Of a stretch of DNA of 64,000 bases, positions 1 to 12,530 are shown piece after piece. This DNA is from Arabidopsis thaliana. Its lineage: Eukaryota; Streptophyta; Magnoliopsida; Brassicales; Brassicaceae. Made by a program: the position numbers and the translations under genes. Every line of letters begins with the position of its first letter. Position 1 is the first letter of the stretch. Under the pieces are notes generated by a model, which was not told the DNA's origin, searched no databases, and saw nothing but the letters and a program-made list of their open reading frames with translations. The stretch covers positions 9,975,151 through 10,039,150 of the forward strand of contig NC_003071.7 in NCBI RefSeq assembly GCF_000001735.4, written 5' to 3'.

Positions 1-1869
1 GGAGACTGTAAAAACATTTACTCAAGTCAACGATTTTGGATCAGGTTTAGTTTCGTCATATGGTTGACAACTTACTGTTGCAAACGGATTGGTAAGCAGT
101 TGAGTTAATTGAGTTTTTTCTAGCAGAGATTTGAAGAACATTACCTTTCTTCAAAAACTTCTTTAGGCGTTACTAGGACGTTTGGGGTGGACCTAGTCAC
201 TAACCACATATTCAAAATTCATTTCCAAAAAGATGAATTATGGAATATGAGAATAGAAAAATACAACAGAGTAAATGAGGAGTAAAACTTTATTACAGAA
301 ACTTACCAAACAGTAAAAAAAAATATGGAATATAAGGAAACCATTACTTAACGAAAAATCACTTAACAAGAATACAAGATGACTAAAAATGACAAGACGA
401 TAATCCATCCAAATTGAGGTTAAAAACAAGTGATAGTTTTGGTCTTATACAACAGAGTTATACAAGTGTAACTTTGAATTCTTATGGTCTCCAAATAGCC
501 ATGGCTTCGAGGGCAGGGCACTCGATATGGGCGTGGGTTTTCTTGGATGAAAGTTAAATTTGTTGATATAAAAGAAACACATAGTATACACAAAACTGGT
601 CGGGACCAATACTCTTTTTTTTTTTGGCTCCGTTCATATTTTCAAAACAACAATTCTTTAGTGAAAATTAATAGATTGATTAAAGAAAAAAATGTTGAGA
701 AAACATGAACTTTCATATTGTTGACGAAAAAAACATGAACTTTTCAAATGTCATTTAAATCCTAAAGTTTAGTTTGACTTCTTAAAAAATAGTTAATTTA
801 GTTGACTTGGCCATTCCAAACATATCTTTAAGTTTCCCTTAACAATATCACGAAAATAAAACAGCCCTCGATGAAAGAATTGTTTTTGTTTATTTGAGTC
901 CCTCATTTAACCTGTTTGTGATCTGAATTAAGCTTACATATACAAAATGGTCCATGATCATTTGTTTTGAAGATTTTCTGAAATGGTCCATGAAAGAGTT
1001 TTGTTTCCAAGTCTTCGGATAATTTGTCTAGTTACAAAATGGTCCTGCATCATTTGGAATAATGTATTTATGGCATTATCTCAAAATTCTCTAACCATTG
1101 GGCCAGTACAGTATGCCCTTTACAGATCTAAAGTTTTATTATATGCTAGTATTATTATAATTAAAATTTTGAAAAGTTTCAAACCAAGTTTCGTGTGATA
1201 GAATGTTTGTGATTTGTTATTAATCAATAAACTTTAAGAATAACAGAATCATCTTGAAATTCTGATTGGTCGAGCTCAATCATATTCGGTGCTGAATATG
1301 AAACAAAAAAATTAGTTGGTGTGGTTAGCTGACATGGTTGGTACGATTTTGTTCAACAAAAAACTGCACTGAAATTGTCGATTAGTTAATTTAAGTAGTA
1401 GAACAATAATAACTAATTTCATAGTACTTTTTAATCCATATCAAACGTTGTAAGAAATAAAATTCTAAAATAATTTTAAGCGTTTAGGGCGGTAAGATAA
1501 TCTACCAAAATGCATTTGATGTTTTTGGTTGAATATTATTAAAACGGAGAAGACAAAAAAATGAGTGTGGTTGTACCTGTGTGGGGATAGAATTTTATCA
1601 GTCACCAAAAACATAAAAATGTACTAAAGAATATGCTAAAAGATACACAAGATTCGAAGAAGAGGTAAAAGTAGAGCTAAAAGACACGACTTTTCTGGGC
1701 TCTAAAATCTGTTAAAAAGCTTTCTTCTTTTTCTGTGCAATTTCGTACTTCTAAAAACATTCCTCCTACAAATCTTATATTTCCAAATCAACAAAATAAA
1801 ATTAACTTATTCCCTGAAATATTAAAATCTAAAAAGTTAAAAAAAAAACCATAAACTTCTTCTTCTTCT
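1..1869. other. Intergenic, no gene seen
   Basis: AT-rich sequence with only short spurious open frames, none with a recognisable domain or splice structure. A phrase beginning aaatggtcc recurs around 945-1045 but is not organised as a clean tandem array. The 3' flank of KRP1 (minus strand) enters from the right. Confidence 0.6.
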
Positions 1870-2771
1870 TCACTCTAACTTTACCCATTCGTAACGTCCT
1901 TCTAATGGCTTCTCCTTCTCGAAATCGAAATTGTACCTAATTAAAAAAAAATAAACTCACTCTTAATTTTACCTCAAAATCAATTTTAAATTATGAATAA
2001 AAAATATATTATCTATAAAAATCAAACTCACAAAATAAAATAAAAACTTACTTCTTCTTGAATTTTTCTTTGAGTTGTTTCTCAGCTTCCACAAAAAAAT
2101 CTTCAATTTCCGATTCCGTTGGCATCTCCGTCATCAATTTCGCCTTCTCCTCCTCCTCCGCCGTCACCGTCTCCTCCATCGTTTTCCTCCCGCTACAACA
2201 ACAATCTAACGATTCTTTAACCGCCGATTCAAATTCCGATGAATAATTCTCCATGGATTTACTTAATTCTTCTTTCTCCTCCTCTCTCAGATTTTCAAAA
2301 AGCTTCCTCTTCGTACCCCTAAAATAACTCACAAGCAAGATTCTAAATTTATTGAAGAGAGAGTCAAATAAATAACCGGGAAAATAATAAAACCTTCAAA
2401 ATTCAAATCATTTTCAGTTTTTTTTTTAACACTCACCGTCGATACGTCGACGTTTCAGTGTCACCATCTTTATCTTCCTCCTACAAAAATTTCAAAATTT
2501 CAAAAAAAAATACATTAACATTAAATGATACATATACAGTTACAAGAATCTAGAATCAACAACATTAAATAACCTCCAGATGTATTAATTCTTTCTTCTT
2601 ATATTCATTGCTTCCACTACAAGACGACGAAACTCCATTATCACCGACGACGGAGACAGAGCTTGATTTTTCCGATCTAACATAAACAATTCTCCGGCTC
2701 CGTAGCTGCATATACGTTGACGAAACTCCAGCTTCTACAATTCCTTTAGCTTTTCTATATTTTCTCACCAT
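1870..2771 (-). CDS. KRP1: Cyclin-dependent kinase inhibitor KRP1/ICK1
   Basis: Kip-related protein that binds and inhibits CDKA/cyclin D complexes in the nucleus and restrains cell-cycle entry. Four exons on the minus strand: 2574-2771, 2437-2480, 2052-2318 and 1870-1936, all joined at GT/AG sites in a continuous frame of 191 aa, the known length. The start is the ATG of MVRKYRKAKG. The N-terminal part is basic and low complexity. The acidic central region carries EEEEKAKL. The conserved C-terminal CDK/cyclin-binding module runs from about residue 148 (ESEIEDFFVEAEKQL) into the tiny last exon, which encodes YNFDFEKEKPLEGRYEWVKL. That last exon is too short for simple ORF finding. The match to the family signature and intron positions is complete, so the call is firm. 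It corresponds to At2g23430. Confidence 0.97.
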
Positions 2772-4209
2772 CTTCGATTTAGGTTACGTGTGCGTGAAGT
2801 CACAATCTCTGTGAGAGAGAGAGATATGATTGAGAGGATGAGGAAGAAGAAGAAAGAAAGATGATGAATTTGGTTTTGAACGGTCAGGATTGAGTTTTGT
2901 GCTGTGTGTGATAGAGAAATGGCGTGTTTTAGTGGTCCCGTTACAGTGACGGGGAATCTTTAACGGGGAAACTGGAGGCGCCGTTATTTGGATGTTATGG
3001 AGTTACTTATGCCGATGGTTTGTTTTATTGACACGTGTCGGTTATAAACGGTGACTTAACGGAACGGGAGGCGTAATAATTGTGGTGTAACTAACTATTT
3101 TAAAAACCCTCTCATCTATTGGTAATTCACAGATTTGCCATTACGCGAAACCGTTTAAAATGTTTTAAATTATAATTGACAAGCTTTTTGTATAGTTGGG
3201 ATGAATTTTATAGTTTAGGTAAAATTAGAAAGTTCATATTACTTTAAAATGAATTGGATAGAGACTATATATAGATTATGTGTATAGTATAGGTGGATTG
3301 TTACGGATAGCCTAAAAACTACGTACCTGTGAGTAAAATAAGGTAAAAGTAAAACTGACACTAGAAATTATATTTTTGTTATCCCTGCGTATTTGCTTAG
3401 CCTGATGTCAAGTTGTCAACAGCACGTGTCGATCGTGATATATTGGGCTTAATAAGTCATAATATAGTAAAGGTTTCTAAGAACTAAACTTGGCCTCCAT
3501 CACTTCCCATGGGCCTTGTCAGCCTTTCTATGTTTTGTTTTTGTCTCAAAGCATGAACAAAATGGAGTGGCGAGTGCATTCAAATTACCATGTCTTGCTT
3601 TAAAAATTAAAAATATTTTTTTTTTCACTGAAAGATAAATATATACTTCATAATTTCCAACCAAACATACAAAAAAATGTGGATCAAGGACAATCATTCT
3701 AGATCAACCAGTATTACACTAGGCATTTTTTTCTTCCTCAAAAAGTTGTTTTAACCAAAAAGAAAACCTAGTTGCTACATACGATTAACGGCGATCATTT
3801 TTTGTTACGCTCTTGGCAATAAAGTGAGCATCAAGATTAGATCTCCTTAACTCACCAAGCAATTTTCAATCCAAAAAATTCCCTAGTTTCTCAATCAAAA
3901 GAAGGGACTGAAATTTACATGAAGGTCATGCAGACGACTTTTGTTTTAATTGAATAACATAAAACTTTTACTCACTTTACAAAAAAGTATGAATCTATAA
4001 CCCTAGATTTATAAAGATATTAGAAAACTTTTTATAAATCTTAAATTAATAACAAAGAACTTTAATAAACTTTTTAAAAATCTTGATTGAATAACAAACG
4101 ATTTTACATAATCGTTAAAGTTCTTTTAAAATCATAAACCAATAATACCCCCTAAATATTTAATTTATCTCCTCAAGTGTTGCGCCCATGTTATGTAAAA
4201 TTTCATCCC
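2772..4209. other. Intergenic between KRP1 and CEP3
   Basis: Contains the KRP1 promoter and 5' leader (minus strand; GA-rich stretch near 2810-2860) and the upstream region of CEP3. No coding segment is supported. The minus-strand open frame around 3500-3700 has no recognisable features. Confidence 0.55.
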
Positions 4210-4217
4210 TATAAATA
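4210..4217 (+). promoter_or_regulatory. TATA box of CEP3
   Basis: TATAAATA lies 114 bp upstream of the CEP3 start codon, a normal distance for a short plant 5' leader. Assigned by sequence and position only. Confidence 0.6.
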
Positions 4218-4331
4218 CATCAGATGGTCCAAGAGGTTTCATGCATCAATACATAATACATTTTCGCCTTCGACTAAATATTATAATTTAGCTTCTTTTT
4301 TTTTCTAATTCTCGTCTCGGTTTTTCTAGTA

Positions 4332-4580
4332 ATGGCGACGATTAATGTTTACGTTTTTGCATTTATCTTTCTTTTGACTATTAGTGTTGGTTCAATTGAA
4401 GGCCGAAAACTCACCAAATTCACCGTAACGACGTCTGAGGAAATCAGAGCTGGTGGCTCTGTATTGTCGTCGTCACCTCCGACTGAGCCACTTGAGTCGC
4501 CGCCGAGCCACGGGGTTGATACCTTCAGACCTACGGAACCTGGTCATAGCCCCGGTATTGGACATTCCGTACATAATTAA
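4332..4580 (+). CDS. CEP3: C-terminally encoded peptide precursor CEP3
   Basis: Intronless 82-residue precursor of a secreted signalling peptide perceived by CEPR-type leucine-rich repeat receptor kinases, which act in nitrogen-demand signalling and root growth. Residues 1-24 form a hydrophobic signal peptide (FAFIFLLTISVGSIEG). A variable spacer with many Ser/Pro/Glu residues follows. Near the C terminus sits one CEP domain, TFRPTEPGHSPGIGH, followed by four residues. It matches the family pattern, with the two prolines that are hydroxylated in this family (FRPTEPGHSP). The start is the first ATG after the TATA box. The peptide sequence and location next to KRP1 identify At2g23440. A related second gene lies about 6.5 kb downstream on the same strand. 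Confidence 0.93.
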   Translation: MATINVYVFAFIFLLTISVGSIEGRKLTKFTVTTSEEIRAGGSVLSSSPPTEPLESPPSHGVDTFRPTEPGHSPGIGHSVHN

Positions 4581-5400
4581 CGGAGAGGAACAATAGCATC
4601 GTCTATGTGATTACATGTTGAAAATATGATTGGCCTGGTGACTTTTTTTTTCTGAATATGTATTTACGTACAGTTTCGTCATATTCAGTTTCTTGCAAGT
4701 GTGATTGTAATAATATTTATTTGATTAAATTAAGATTGATGTAATCCATCTTATTTTAAAAGCACATACATTTTTTTATCAGGTTCCAATTTTCTCATAT
4801 ATTTTTCTATCGAGATGTGTCACTCGCTTGAACTAAGAAATTTTTCTATCGAGATATGTCATTCGCTTGAACTGAATCATACGTAACTCGATCTAATCAC
4901 AAACCGATTTAGGAATAGAACTATAGAAGCAATTTCGATTACTTGTTTATGTCTTCAAAATCTGTACGTAGAACGAATAACTATCTTTGAAATAATTTGG
5001 TACAGATATTCCATATCTGCGTTTCAAAATTTGAGCCAGACATTATTTTGCATGGAGAAAAACCTAAAAGTTTGTATTACGTAATATTAGTCACTGAAAA
5101 ACTTTAGTTTGTTTGTTAAAAGTTTTAGACGGATGTTAGTATTTGAGAAATAAGCAATATACCAAGTAAAAGATGGTTAAGAATTTAGAGACAAATAACG
5201 AAAACTGAAGCTATATTTCCATTAACGAAAAAGTAATCATGTATATCCATTAACATAATCTGTATTTCTTTTAACTAAATTATATATTTATAGCTACTAC
5301 TTCAAAAATTAAGAAAATAAAAAATATTTCCAAAATACTGATTTACAATTCTCATACAAAATAATAATTAAGACAGTCAAGAACCTAAGAGTATCATTAA
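4581..5400. other. Intergenic; short 39-bp tandem duplication
   Basis: No gene seen. Around 4801-4875 a unit beginning atttttctatcgagat is repeated once with a 39-bp period (copies start at 4801 and 4840, few mismatches). The remainder is AT-rich. Confidence 0.6.
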
Positions 5401-6000
5401 AGGGGGGATATTAGGGAGATATTAGGAGATTCTTAGATTGTAAATGATTAAATTTAAATGTTAATTGAGCAATTTTGCTTAGAGGCCCTCTAAGCTAAGA
5501 GATCCTCTGAAGTAAAATGTGGTGGTGACGTGGCATGATTTGGTTGGTTGGAAGAATAATATTAAAGCCGAATTTTTTTTCTTACCGTTAATTCTTCTAC
5601 TATGTATAATAATTTATAATATGATAGTAGAAAACGAACGAGATACTTACACTTACTTTGATGTCTCTGAATTTGTACAACCGGAATCAACTAGAAATGC
5701 ACAAGTGGATTTCACCTATTCTACATATATGCCTTCAAATCTCGAGAATATATTGGAAACTCGAACTCGAATTCGTAATCGACAAGCACATCAATAATTG
5801 AATTTGATTTGGTTGAATATATATGGAAATTTTTTAGCAGAAATTAATAGTTAAATTTTATGTTTTCATGTATGTTTTAATTTTTTGTATGTCATCTATG
5901 TATTGAATATTATGAGTTCAATAATAATTAAGTTTTTATATATTTTAATTTTTAAATATATTTTTTTTAAGAACTTCAACTTAATATACTACTATTGAGC
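5400..6000 (+). mobile_element. PIF/Harbinger transposon remnant
   Basis: An open frame at 5519-5797 (92 codons) contains CIIIYNMIVENERDTY. It resembles the C-terminal IILHNMIVEDER region of plant PIF/Harbinger (HARBI1-like) DDE nucleases, followed by an acidic/aromatic tail. Only the last part of a transposase is present, preceded by a short non-coding stretch, so this is an internally deleted copy. The outer limits are approximate. I could not confirm terminal inverted repeats. The frame is probably not a functional gene. Confidence 0.55.
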
Positions 6001-6870
6001 TTGCCAAAAAATTAAAACCTTACCAAAATTCTTAACTACAAAATTTTACAAAGTTTACAAATTTTAAAAAAGGTTAAGGGCTCGAGAATTTTACAAGATC
6101 ATAAAGCTCTACTAAATTACATGAAACGGTCTAGTCTCCTTTAATCTATTATAGAAATGCACAACTTGAGCTTGAAATGGTAGGTAAGCTATACATGTGG
6201 TATTTCTCTATAAATTTGTAAAAGCTAACCGTACAAAAAGAAACCAAATATCATGGGATTTATTAATTGAATGGTCTCTCCTTATATTGGACCAAAAAGC
6301 GTTAGTCCAATGATGGTGAGTGATATTCGGAGTGTTCAAAAGATTCTCTGTCTAGCAGCTATAAATGTTTCGTAGGCTTCAACAACCAGTAGGATTATCA
6401 TTTCGCTCAGAGTTCGTATAATTTAGTAATTAGCAGGAATTCTTTTTGTTGGTTCAATATTTGTCAATAGTAGTAGTATTCTTAACTAAATTATGACACA
6501 ATAATCTATGTTTTAATAAATAAACTTGCCTTGATCAAGTAAATGACATATTAATCTATGTTTTGTAACCTGGCAAAACAATTTTAAAATGATATATAAA
6601 CTACATTTGTATGACTAATTTTCAAAGTAAAAATAAAAAATCCCACAAAACAAATTATTGTATTAATAATATAGTCTGTATTATATGCATAAATATATCA
6701 TTAAAATGGGTCAAATATATTCCACTATACATACTTTAATATTACATTATGTTTTCGCACTTTAATTTCTTTTGATTAATAAATCAACGGTAGAAGATGT
6801 ACGACAGCCTTGCAAATCAACTTTAATGCACAAATCTATGAGTTTGTTTGGTGGCGCATGAGCTTATCGT

Positions 6871-7345
6871 AAACTAAACATCTTCTCGCTTAATATTGGT
6901 ATATGTTCGGCACCTTTAGCAGAGCTATGGGGAGTGTATTACGGTCTCTATATTGCTTGGGGGAAGAGAGTGGAACGGTTGGAGTTAGAGGTGGACTCGG
7001 AGTTGGTGGTTGGGTTTCTAAAGACAAGGATAAGTGATTTTCATTCGTCGTCTTTCCTGGTACGGTTGTGCCATAGCTTTATCTCAAGGGACTGGATAGT
7101 CCGTATTTCTCACGTGTATAGAGAGTCTAACCGTCTTGTCGATGAGTTAGCTAACTATGCTTTTTCTTTGCCATTAGACTTTCATACTTTTAAGGCTTGT
7201 CCGCCGTGTGTGGCGTTGATTGTGGATGACGACATACGAGGAACTACAGTTTCTCGGAATGTTCGGGTGTAATTTTTTCATTTTATTTTTAATAAAAAAC
7301 AGGAAGAAATCCCTGTGCCTCACAAAAAAAAACTAAACATCTTCT
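6871..7345 (+). mobile_element. 5'-truncated LINE insertion with 16-bp target-site duplication
   Basis: The 16-mer aaactaaacatcttct occurs at 6871-6886 and again at 7330-7345. Between them lies about 440 bp ending in a short A run, on the plus strand. The insert is open from its 5' boundary to a stop at 7270-7272 and encodes the C-terminal RNase H-like domain of a plant LINE: AELWGVYYGL, LELEVDSELVVGFL and ESNRLVDELANYAF. Flanking duplications, an A-rich 3' end and loss of the 5' part are the hallmarks of target-primed reverse transcription. The intact frame and perfect duplication suggest a fairly recent insertion. It is not a host gene. Confidence 0.9.
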
Positions 7346-8300
7346 ATGGCCTCCTCTTCATTTCGAGTAGCCAACTAATTCTTTTTTTTATCTTTATTTT
7401 TGGTTTGTTCTTATAATCATTAAGATTTTAATCTACTGAATAAAATTTTCATTAAGTAATAGTGGTGTACAGAAACTAAAGTGGGATCCATTCAAGGGAC
7501 TTCCAAAAAGGCAGGAGCTAATTAGAATAATGTTTAGATTCCACCTCAAAATAGATGAAGTGTAACTAAAGGTGCACACGGTTAAACAATTAAAATGCAA
7601 TTTTATTACACCCTAATAGCACTTATAAATCCTACTGGAAAAGAAGAAACCCAATAAAAAACAAAACCCACACTAAGATGAGATATATAGGTGTATTATG
7701 AATTGTCCATTTTATTATTGTTAATATCATTATTATATATATACATATACATACATATGTTTATAATATAGAGAGAGTGTTTTTAATTATTTCATTTGTG
7801 TGGTTACATCCAAATATGTTTGATTACTAGTTTAGGGTGGTTATTATTATGATTAAGTTAATTTCTGTTTCGTTTTCTTTTACATGGATTTTTTTTTTTA
7901 AGATTCATTGTAGAGAAGAGAATGGTATTAACTTGTTGTTTTTTGTCTAAAATAATAAAGAGAAGACAAAAGGCCCAAAACGATTGAAAGAAGCAATAGG
8001 GGACAGCGACCGTATGCAAGATCCAATAGACTATAACCTGATGCTTATTTCTTTACAAATTTTTATCAAGTCTCATGCCTATGAGCCTCACTAATTTATG
8101 TAATAAAAACTATAGCTTTAGCCATACCAACTTATATGATGTCTTGTTTTATAATTTCCAAAACCATCACATCAAAATTTACGAATTATGATTGCAAATT
8201 TTTGGTGGAATTTCAAGTGGTAATCAACGAAGTTTATATTAGAAAGCTTGAAAAAAAATATTTTATTTAAAATAGTTGGAGGTTTAGAGTTTAGGATGGT
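7346..8300. other. Intergenic, nothing recognised
   Basis: AT-rich DNA with a TA-rich microsatellite-like stretch near 7735-7765. No supported gene. Confidence 0.5.
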
Positions 8301-8301
8301 T

Positions 8302-8559
8302 AGAGCAACTGCATCGCTAGTTTTTTAATAGAAACTTTAATTATTAAAAACAAGAAAAATAAATAAAAATTAAAAGAAAGATGAGAGAGAATCTCTAAAA
8401 ATCGTAAATCAAGGATCAATCCTATAAATAAAGATACATGTGTGATTTTATTGGTCGTTTGCATATATTAAATAATTAGAATATAATTATAGAATTACAA
8501 TATTATTACTTTTTGTTTTTTTTAGAAACTCTCACAATCCGAAACGTTGGAGTTGCTCT
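8302..8559. mobile_element. Possible MITE with short terminal inverted repeats
   Basis: agagcaactgcatcg at 8302-8316 is matched in inverted orientation at 8545-8559 (reverse complement agagcaactccaacg), 13 of 15 identical. The interior is about 230 bp of AT-rich non-coding DNA. Size and termini suit a small non-autonomous DNA transposon. No convincing target-site duplication was seen. Confidence 0.4.
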
Positions 8560-11036
8560 GTCATTTCAATATGGCTTTGCTAGTAAAAATGTTGTGAAGA
8601 TTAATTAATTTAATCATCTGGACTCTTTAGCATAAGTTTGCAAAGTTGCTATTATCAATACTTTAACCCCATGCAAAAGATTAGAAATTATCCTCATCAC
8701 TACTTAATCCATATCTTTGATAAAATGACATATATAACATGTTGAATCACAATTTTCTCAAAATTTAGAATAAATTGAGTCACTGGCTATAGAGGAGATC
8801 TTTCCATAAGAGAGACCATTACAAGGACCACCTATATTTTCAGTACAAGCGCAAGTTTAGAAGTTTAAAGAACTAAACCATTTTATGTCGCAAGTAATTT
8901 TTGGATTTTTTCTTTTGGATAAATTAGTGTAGAATGGATTATTTTCAGTGGAAACATGTTGCCTTTTTAAGAAAACAGGAACCGCTAAATACAGTAACTC
9001 ATACATAGAGTGAGGTCTTAGCTTAGACAATGAGATGATACCTCCGAAAAATGAAAACCTCTTTCCCTCTTTACATGTTGTCACCAGACAAACGGTTGTC
9101 ACCCTTCAAAAGTCATTCTATGGTATTTTCAAATCTTTTTGTTTGATATACTTACGACGTTCTTAACAAAGTTTGGTATGGTATAGTTTTGTATTGATTA
9201 TTCTTCGGATACATACAAACTAATATACTATCATGATCACATCGAACTATAGTTTTCATACATGTTGATGATATTTGATTGTTGGTAATGATTTACCTAC
9301 CTTGGGACGTTTTAAAAGCTTTTATTGAAAGTTTTTCATGTTAAATATTTGGATTAACCCACATTTACACTATAACTCAGCTATGTGATTCATGTATTAT
9401 CCCAATTTATGCAGACGAAAGTAGCACAAATATACACAATGGAAGGCCACATTTTGTGTGGTGTCATTCTTAAAGAGGTGTCCATGTCAAATGATCTTAT
9501 TATGATCTAATAATGATATTTTTGTTTATCGTAGAAGACAAAGAAACAAACGACGGCGTCACATTCTTTTCCTGATCGCAAAGTAACGCACAATATTGGC
9601 AGTGGGTACATGATAATTTAAATGGAATATTAATTCGTTAAAGCTTGACGTTATTTATAACGTTTCATTTCAAAGAAAAAATAACTATTATAAAACATAT
9701 TATGAGAAATTAATTCGTCAAAATCAAATAATTTGGAGTCTTTTAGTTTAGCTAAAGAAGGAAAAGGAGAATATTAGACAGGGAGGCAAAACTAACATGC
9801 AAATGCTTACAACTTTCCCTGAATATCGAACATTTTATTGCGGCGAGGCTGAACATTAATATTAGCCATCAATTAATATCATAAATAATAGGTCTAGCGA
9901 AACCACCACTACTTTTTCAGTTTTCACATGTTTATGTCTCATCCTTTCTTAAAACAATATTTCACTTTGTATTATTATATTCTCACGTATCATTTTGTTT
10001 CCATTTCTCACATATTAAGTATGTATTACTATCCGTGTTAATAGTTTAACTGGTCTCCTAGTTATTCATTCTATAAAGTCCCGTCAAGTTCAGGGATGAT
10101 GGAAAAATCAAGGGCTACAGAGAACATGGACCTAAGACCTGAAATTTTTTGAGTAAAAATTATGAATTACTACTAAAAATGAAAATATGGTGTAGGTCGC
10201 ATTCTCTCTGTTAAAGGGGCAAAATAGGTCTCTAACCCATGTTTTCTTTTTATATTTTGTTCAAATAATATCTTTAAATTTTATTAGTAACTTCCAAATT
10301 CTATAATCTAGAGTTAACTTTAATCTTAACTCTACAATTCTTAACTTTAATCACCGCCTTAAGCTTTGGTAGCCGAGAGAGTGTATAATGAAAGTTTGAA
10401 CCAAAAAAAGGAGGAAAAGGAAAAAAAGTACTGTAAGAAACAGATAATAAGACAAAGAATCCCAAACAATTTTTTCTTTTCTCAAACAATTAAAACTCTT
10501 GTTTTTTAAAGAGAAAAAAAGAAACGTTATATACGAACAAAAATGTCACCCCGAAAAGCTTTTAAGCTCTAGCATATTTTTGTTATGGTCATGCAAAATT
10601 TGCGGTGAAGAAGACAAATAATATATTTTTAATATAAAACCATCTATAGGCATCAAATACTCTGCTTAAACCCACATCTAGATTCACATGGAATAACTAA
10701 GAACAATATGTCATTCAAATAAAAATCATATATATACTAACAACAATTTTCCAAAGTTAAATGGTACGAGAATAAAGTATTTATGTATATTATAAGTCCT
10801 AGATTACAATCATGGGGTCTTGCATGCTCCACGAACAGTAAAGGTACGGTCGTTTTCCATCAATAACTTAGAAACATCGGAATCAATCGTTTAAGTCCAC
10901 TTTGTCTTTAAATAGCCACAGATTCAACCTCAAACTCTAAATCATTATTAAACCTTTCATAATACACATATATCATATATATTGCTACTACTCACGATCA
11001 AAGACTTTTAAACCTTATTTTTATATATTTGTAGTT
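8560..11036. other. Intergenic, no gene seen
   Basis: AT-rich DNA leading to the second CEP-like gene. Open frames here (for example on the minus strand near 8857-9102 and 10301-10489) lack domains, codon bias or splice partners. The final 150 bp hold AT-rich promoter-like sequence with TA-rich stretches but no single clear TATA box. Confidence 0.5.
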
Positions 11037-11042
11037 TTGGAT

Positions 11043-11186
11043 ATGGCAAAGACACGTCGTGTAATTTACCTTTTCCTTACTATAGTACTCCTTTTCTGCG
11101 AACTCATCGACGAGGCGCAAGGTAGCCGTTTTAGGTGTCATCACTCAGAAGATTATTCATGTAAGAAACGTTCAAGCCATCACCAT

Positions 11187-11217
<31 letters not shown>

Positions 11218-11357
11218 ACCATCACAAGGACACTCCCCCAGAGGAGCTTCAAGGAAGCATCAAGACGAGGAGGAGCAAGGATATTTATGGTCTCAATGCT
11301 TTCCGGTCTACTGAACCAGGTCACAGCCCTGGTGTTGGCCACTTGATCAAGACCTGA
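11043..11357 (+). CDS. CEP-type secreted peptide precursor with His/Gln-rich spacer
   Basis: Predicted 104-residue precursor from the ATG at 11043; an upstream in-frame TTG is not a start. Residues 1-28 form a signal peptide (VIYLFLTIVLLFCELIDEAQG). The spacer contains an uninterrupted run of nine His, then four Gln and three more His. Near the C terminus is one CEP domain, AFRSTEPGHSPGVGH, followed by four residues, closely resembling that of CEP3 upstream (both contain TEPGHSPG). Layout, strand and intronless structure are the same, which suggests an ancient tandem duplicate. The first proline of the usual FRPT is Ser here. I do not recognise an established symbol. His-rich runs can bind metals, but that is inference. 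Sure of the family, unsure of expression. Confidence 0.8.
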
Positions 11358-12530
11358 TAGAAAATTGAATTTATTAATCTGGATTTCTCCTACTCTTTTT
11401 CCCTTGCCTACATTGTTCCATCAACCAAAGGTTGTTCACTTTGGAGACCTAATTCAGTTATGCATGAGTCATGCTGTTTTCTCATATTGTAAATAGTATA
11501 ATTTGGTTTGGTCTCTTAATAATGGTTGTCGCTTCGTAATTTATGTTTCCATTGTTATCTTGCGGTTCTAATATATATATCATAGCCAAACAGAATAACA
11601 ATTAACAAATAAAAAAATAAATTATTTTATACTCTTGTTTTTTGGTAAATATTTATGCTCTTGGGAGATGATCTTTATAAGAATCATCTATTTTACAGGT
11701 TTCAAAATTTGCGTTAATATTGCAGCTACATTAACTTTATATGCGTCCGATATATTTTCTTGACGTACCTGTAACGTGTACAACTAGTGTCTAGTGTTAG
11801 AATTAGGCACTTAGTTAGGCTAATTAAGTAAAGTTTATAGTACGTAAATTTCATTGGGTTAACTAAGTACTGTGTTACAAGTACCAAATAGATATTTGTT
11901 TTATCATTTATTAATTAATTAATAAGAAAATATCTTGCATGCATCATCCCTTGGATTATGATAAATGGTAATTGATTAGGTATATATACAGGCAATATTG
12001 AAGAATCAACATCCACGAAAATAAAAAAGGTTAACACAACTCAAGATGATTGATTGTGTGCAATAATCTTTGATAGGAACCACAAAAGGAAGGGCGTGTA
12101 TCAAAACTCAAAAGCATATAAATATCTAACTCGAGTAATCAAAAAATATATCTAAAAAAACCTTAAAGTTAAGGAGAAAATTATAAAAAATAAACATAGA
12201 GAATCTTAAAAATGCAGGCACACCGTTCAGGACCGGTCCTAGTTGATAGATCAAAGGTGTGGGATAGTAGTTTAGGATTCACTGGGCTTTATTTTCGTAT
12301 TTAAGCAAGATTATTAAAAATGCAAATTTAAGATATTAGCTAAAAATATTAAATTGAAAAAAAAAACTAAAGGACTGTTGACAGAAAGAAAATTAGATGT
12401 CAATATACTGCTTTACTAATTACAGTTAACAGCTGTTTTTTTCTTCCTTCTAAAACTTTAATTAGTGATGGAAATCACAATCATTGTTTACAAGAGACAT
12501 GAGAAAGAAAGGGTATGTATGATACAAAAA
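11358..12530. other. Intergenic, nothing recognised
   Basis: AT-rich, with no gene supported. The last portion borders the RNase H relic. Confidence 0.5.

Noticed and set aside
983-1198. 71-codon plus-strand open frame
   Set aside because: No signal peptide, domain, codon bias or splice context; expected by chance in AT-rich DNA.
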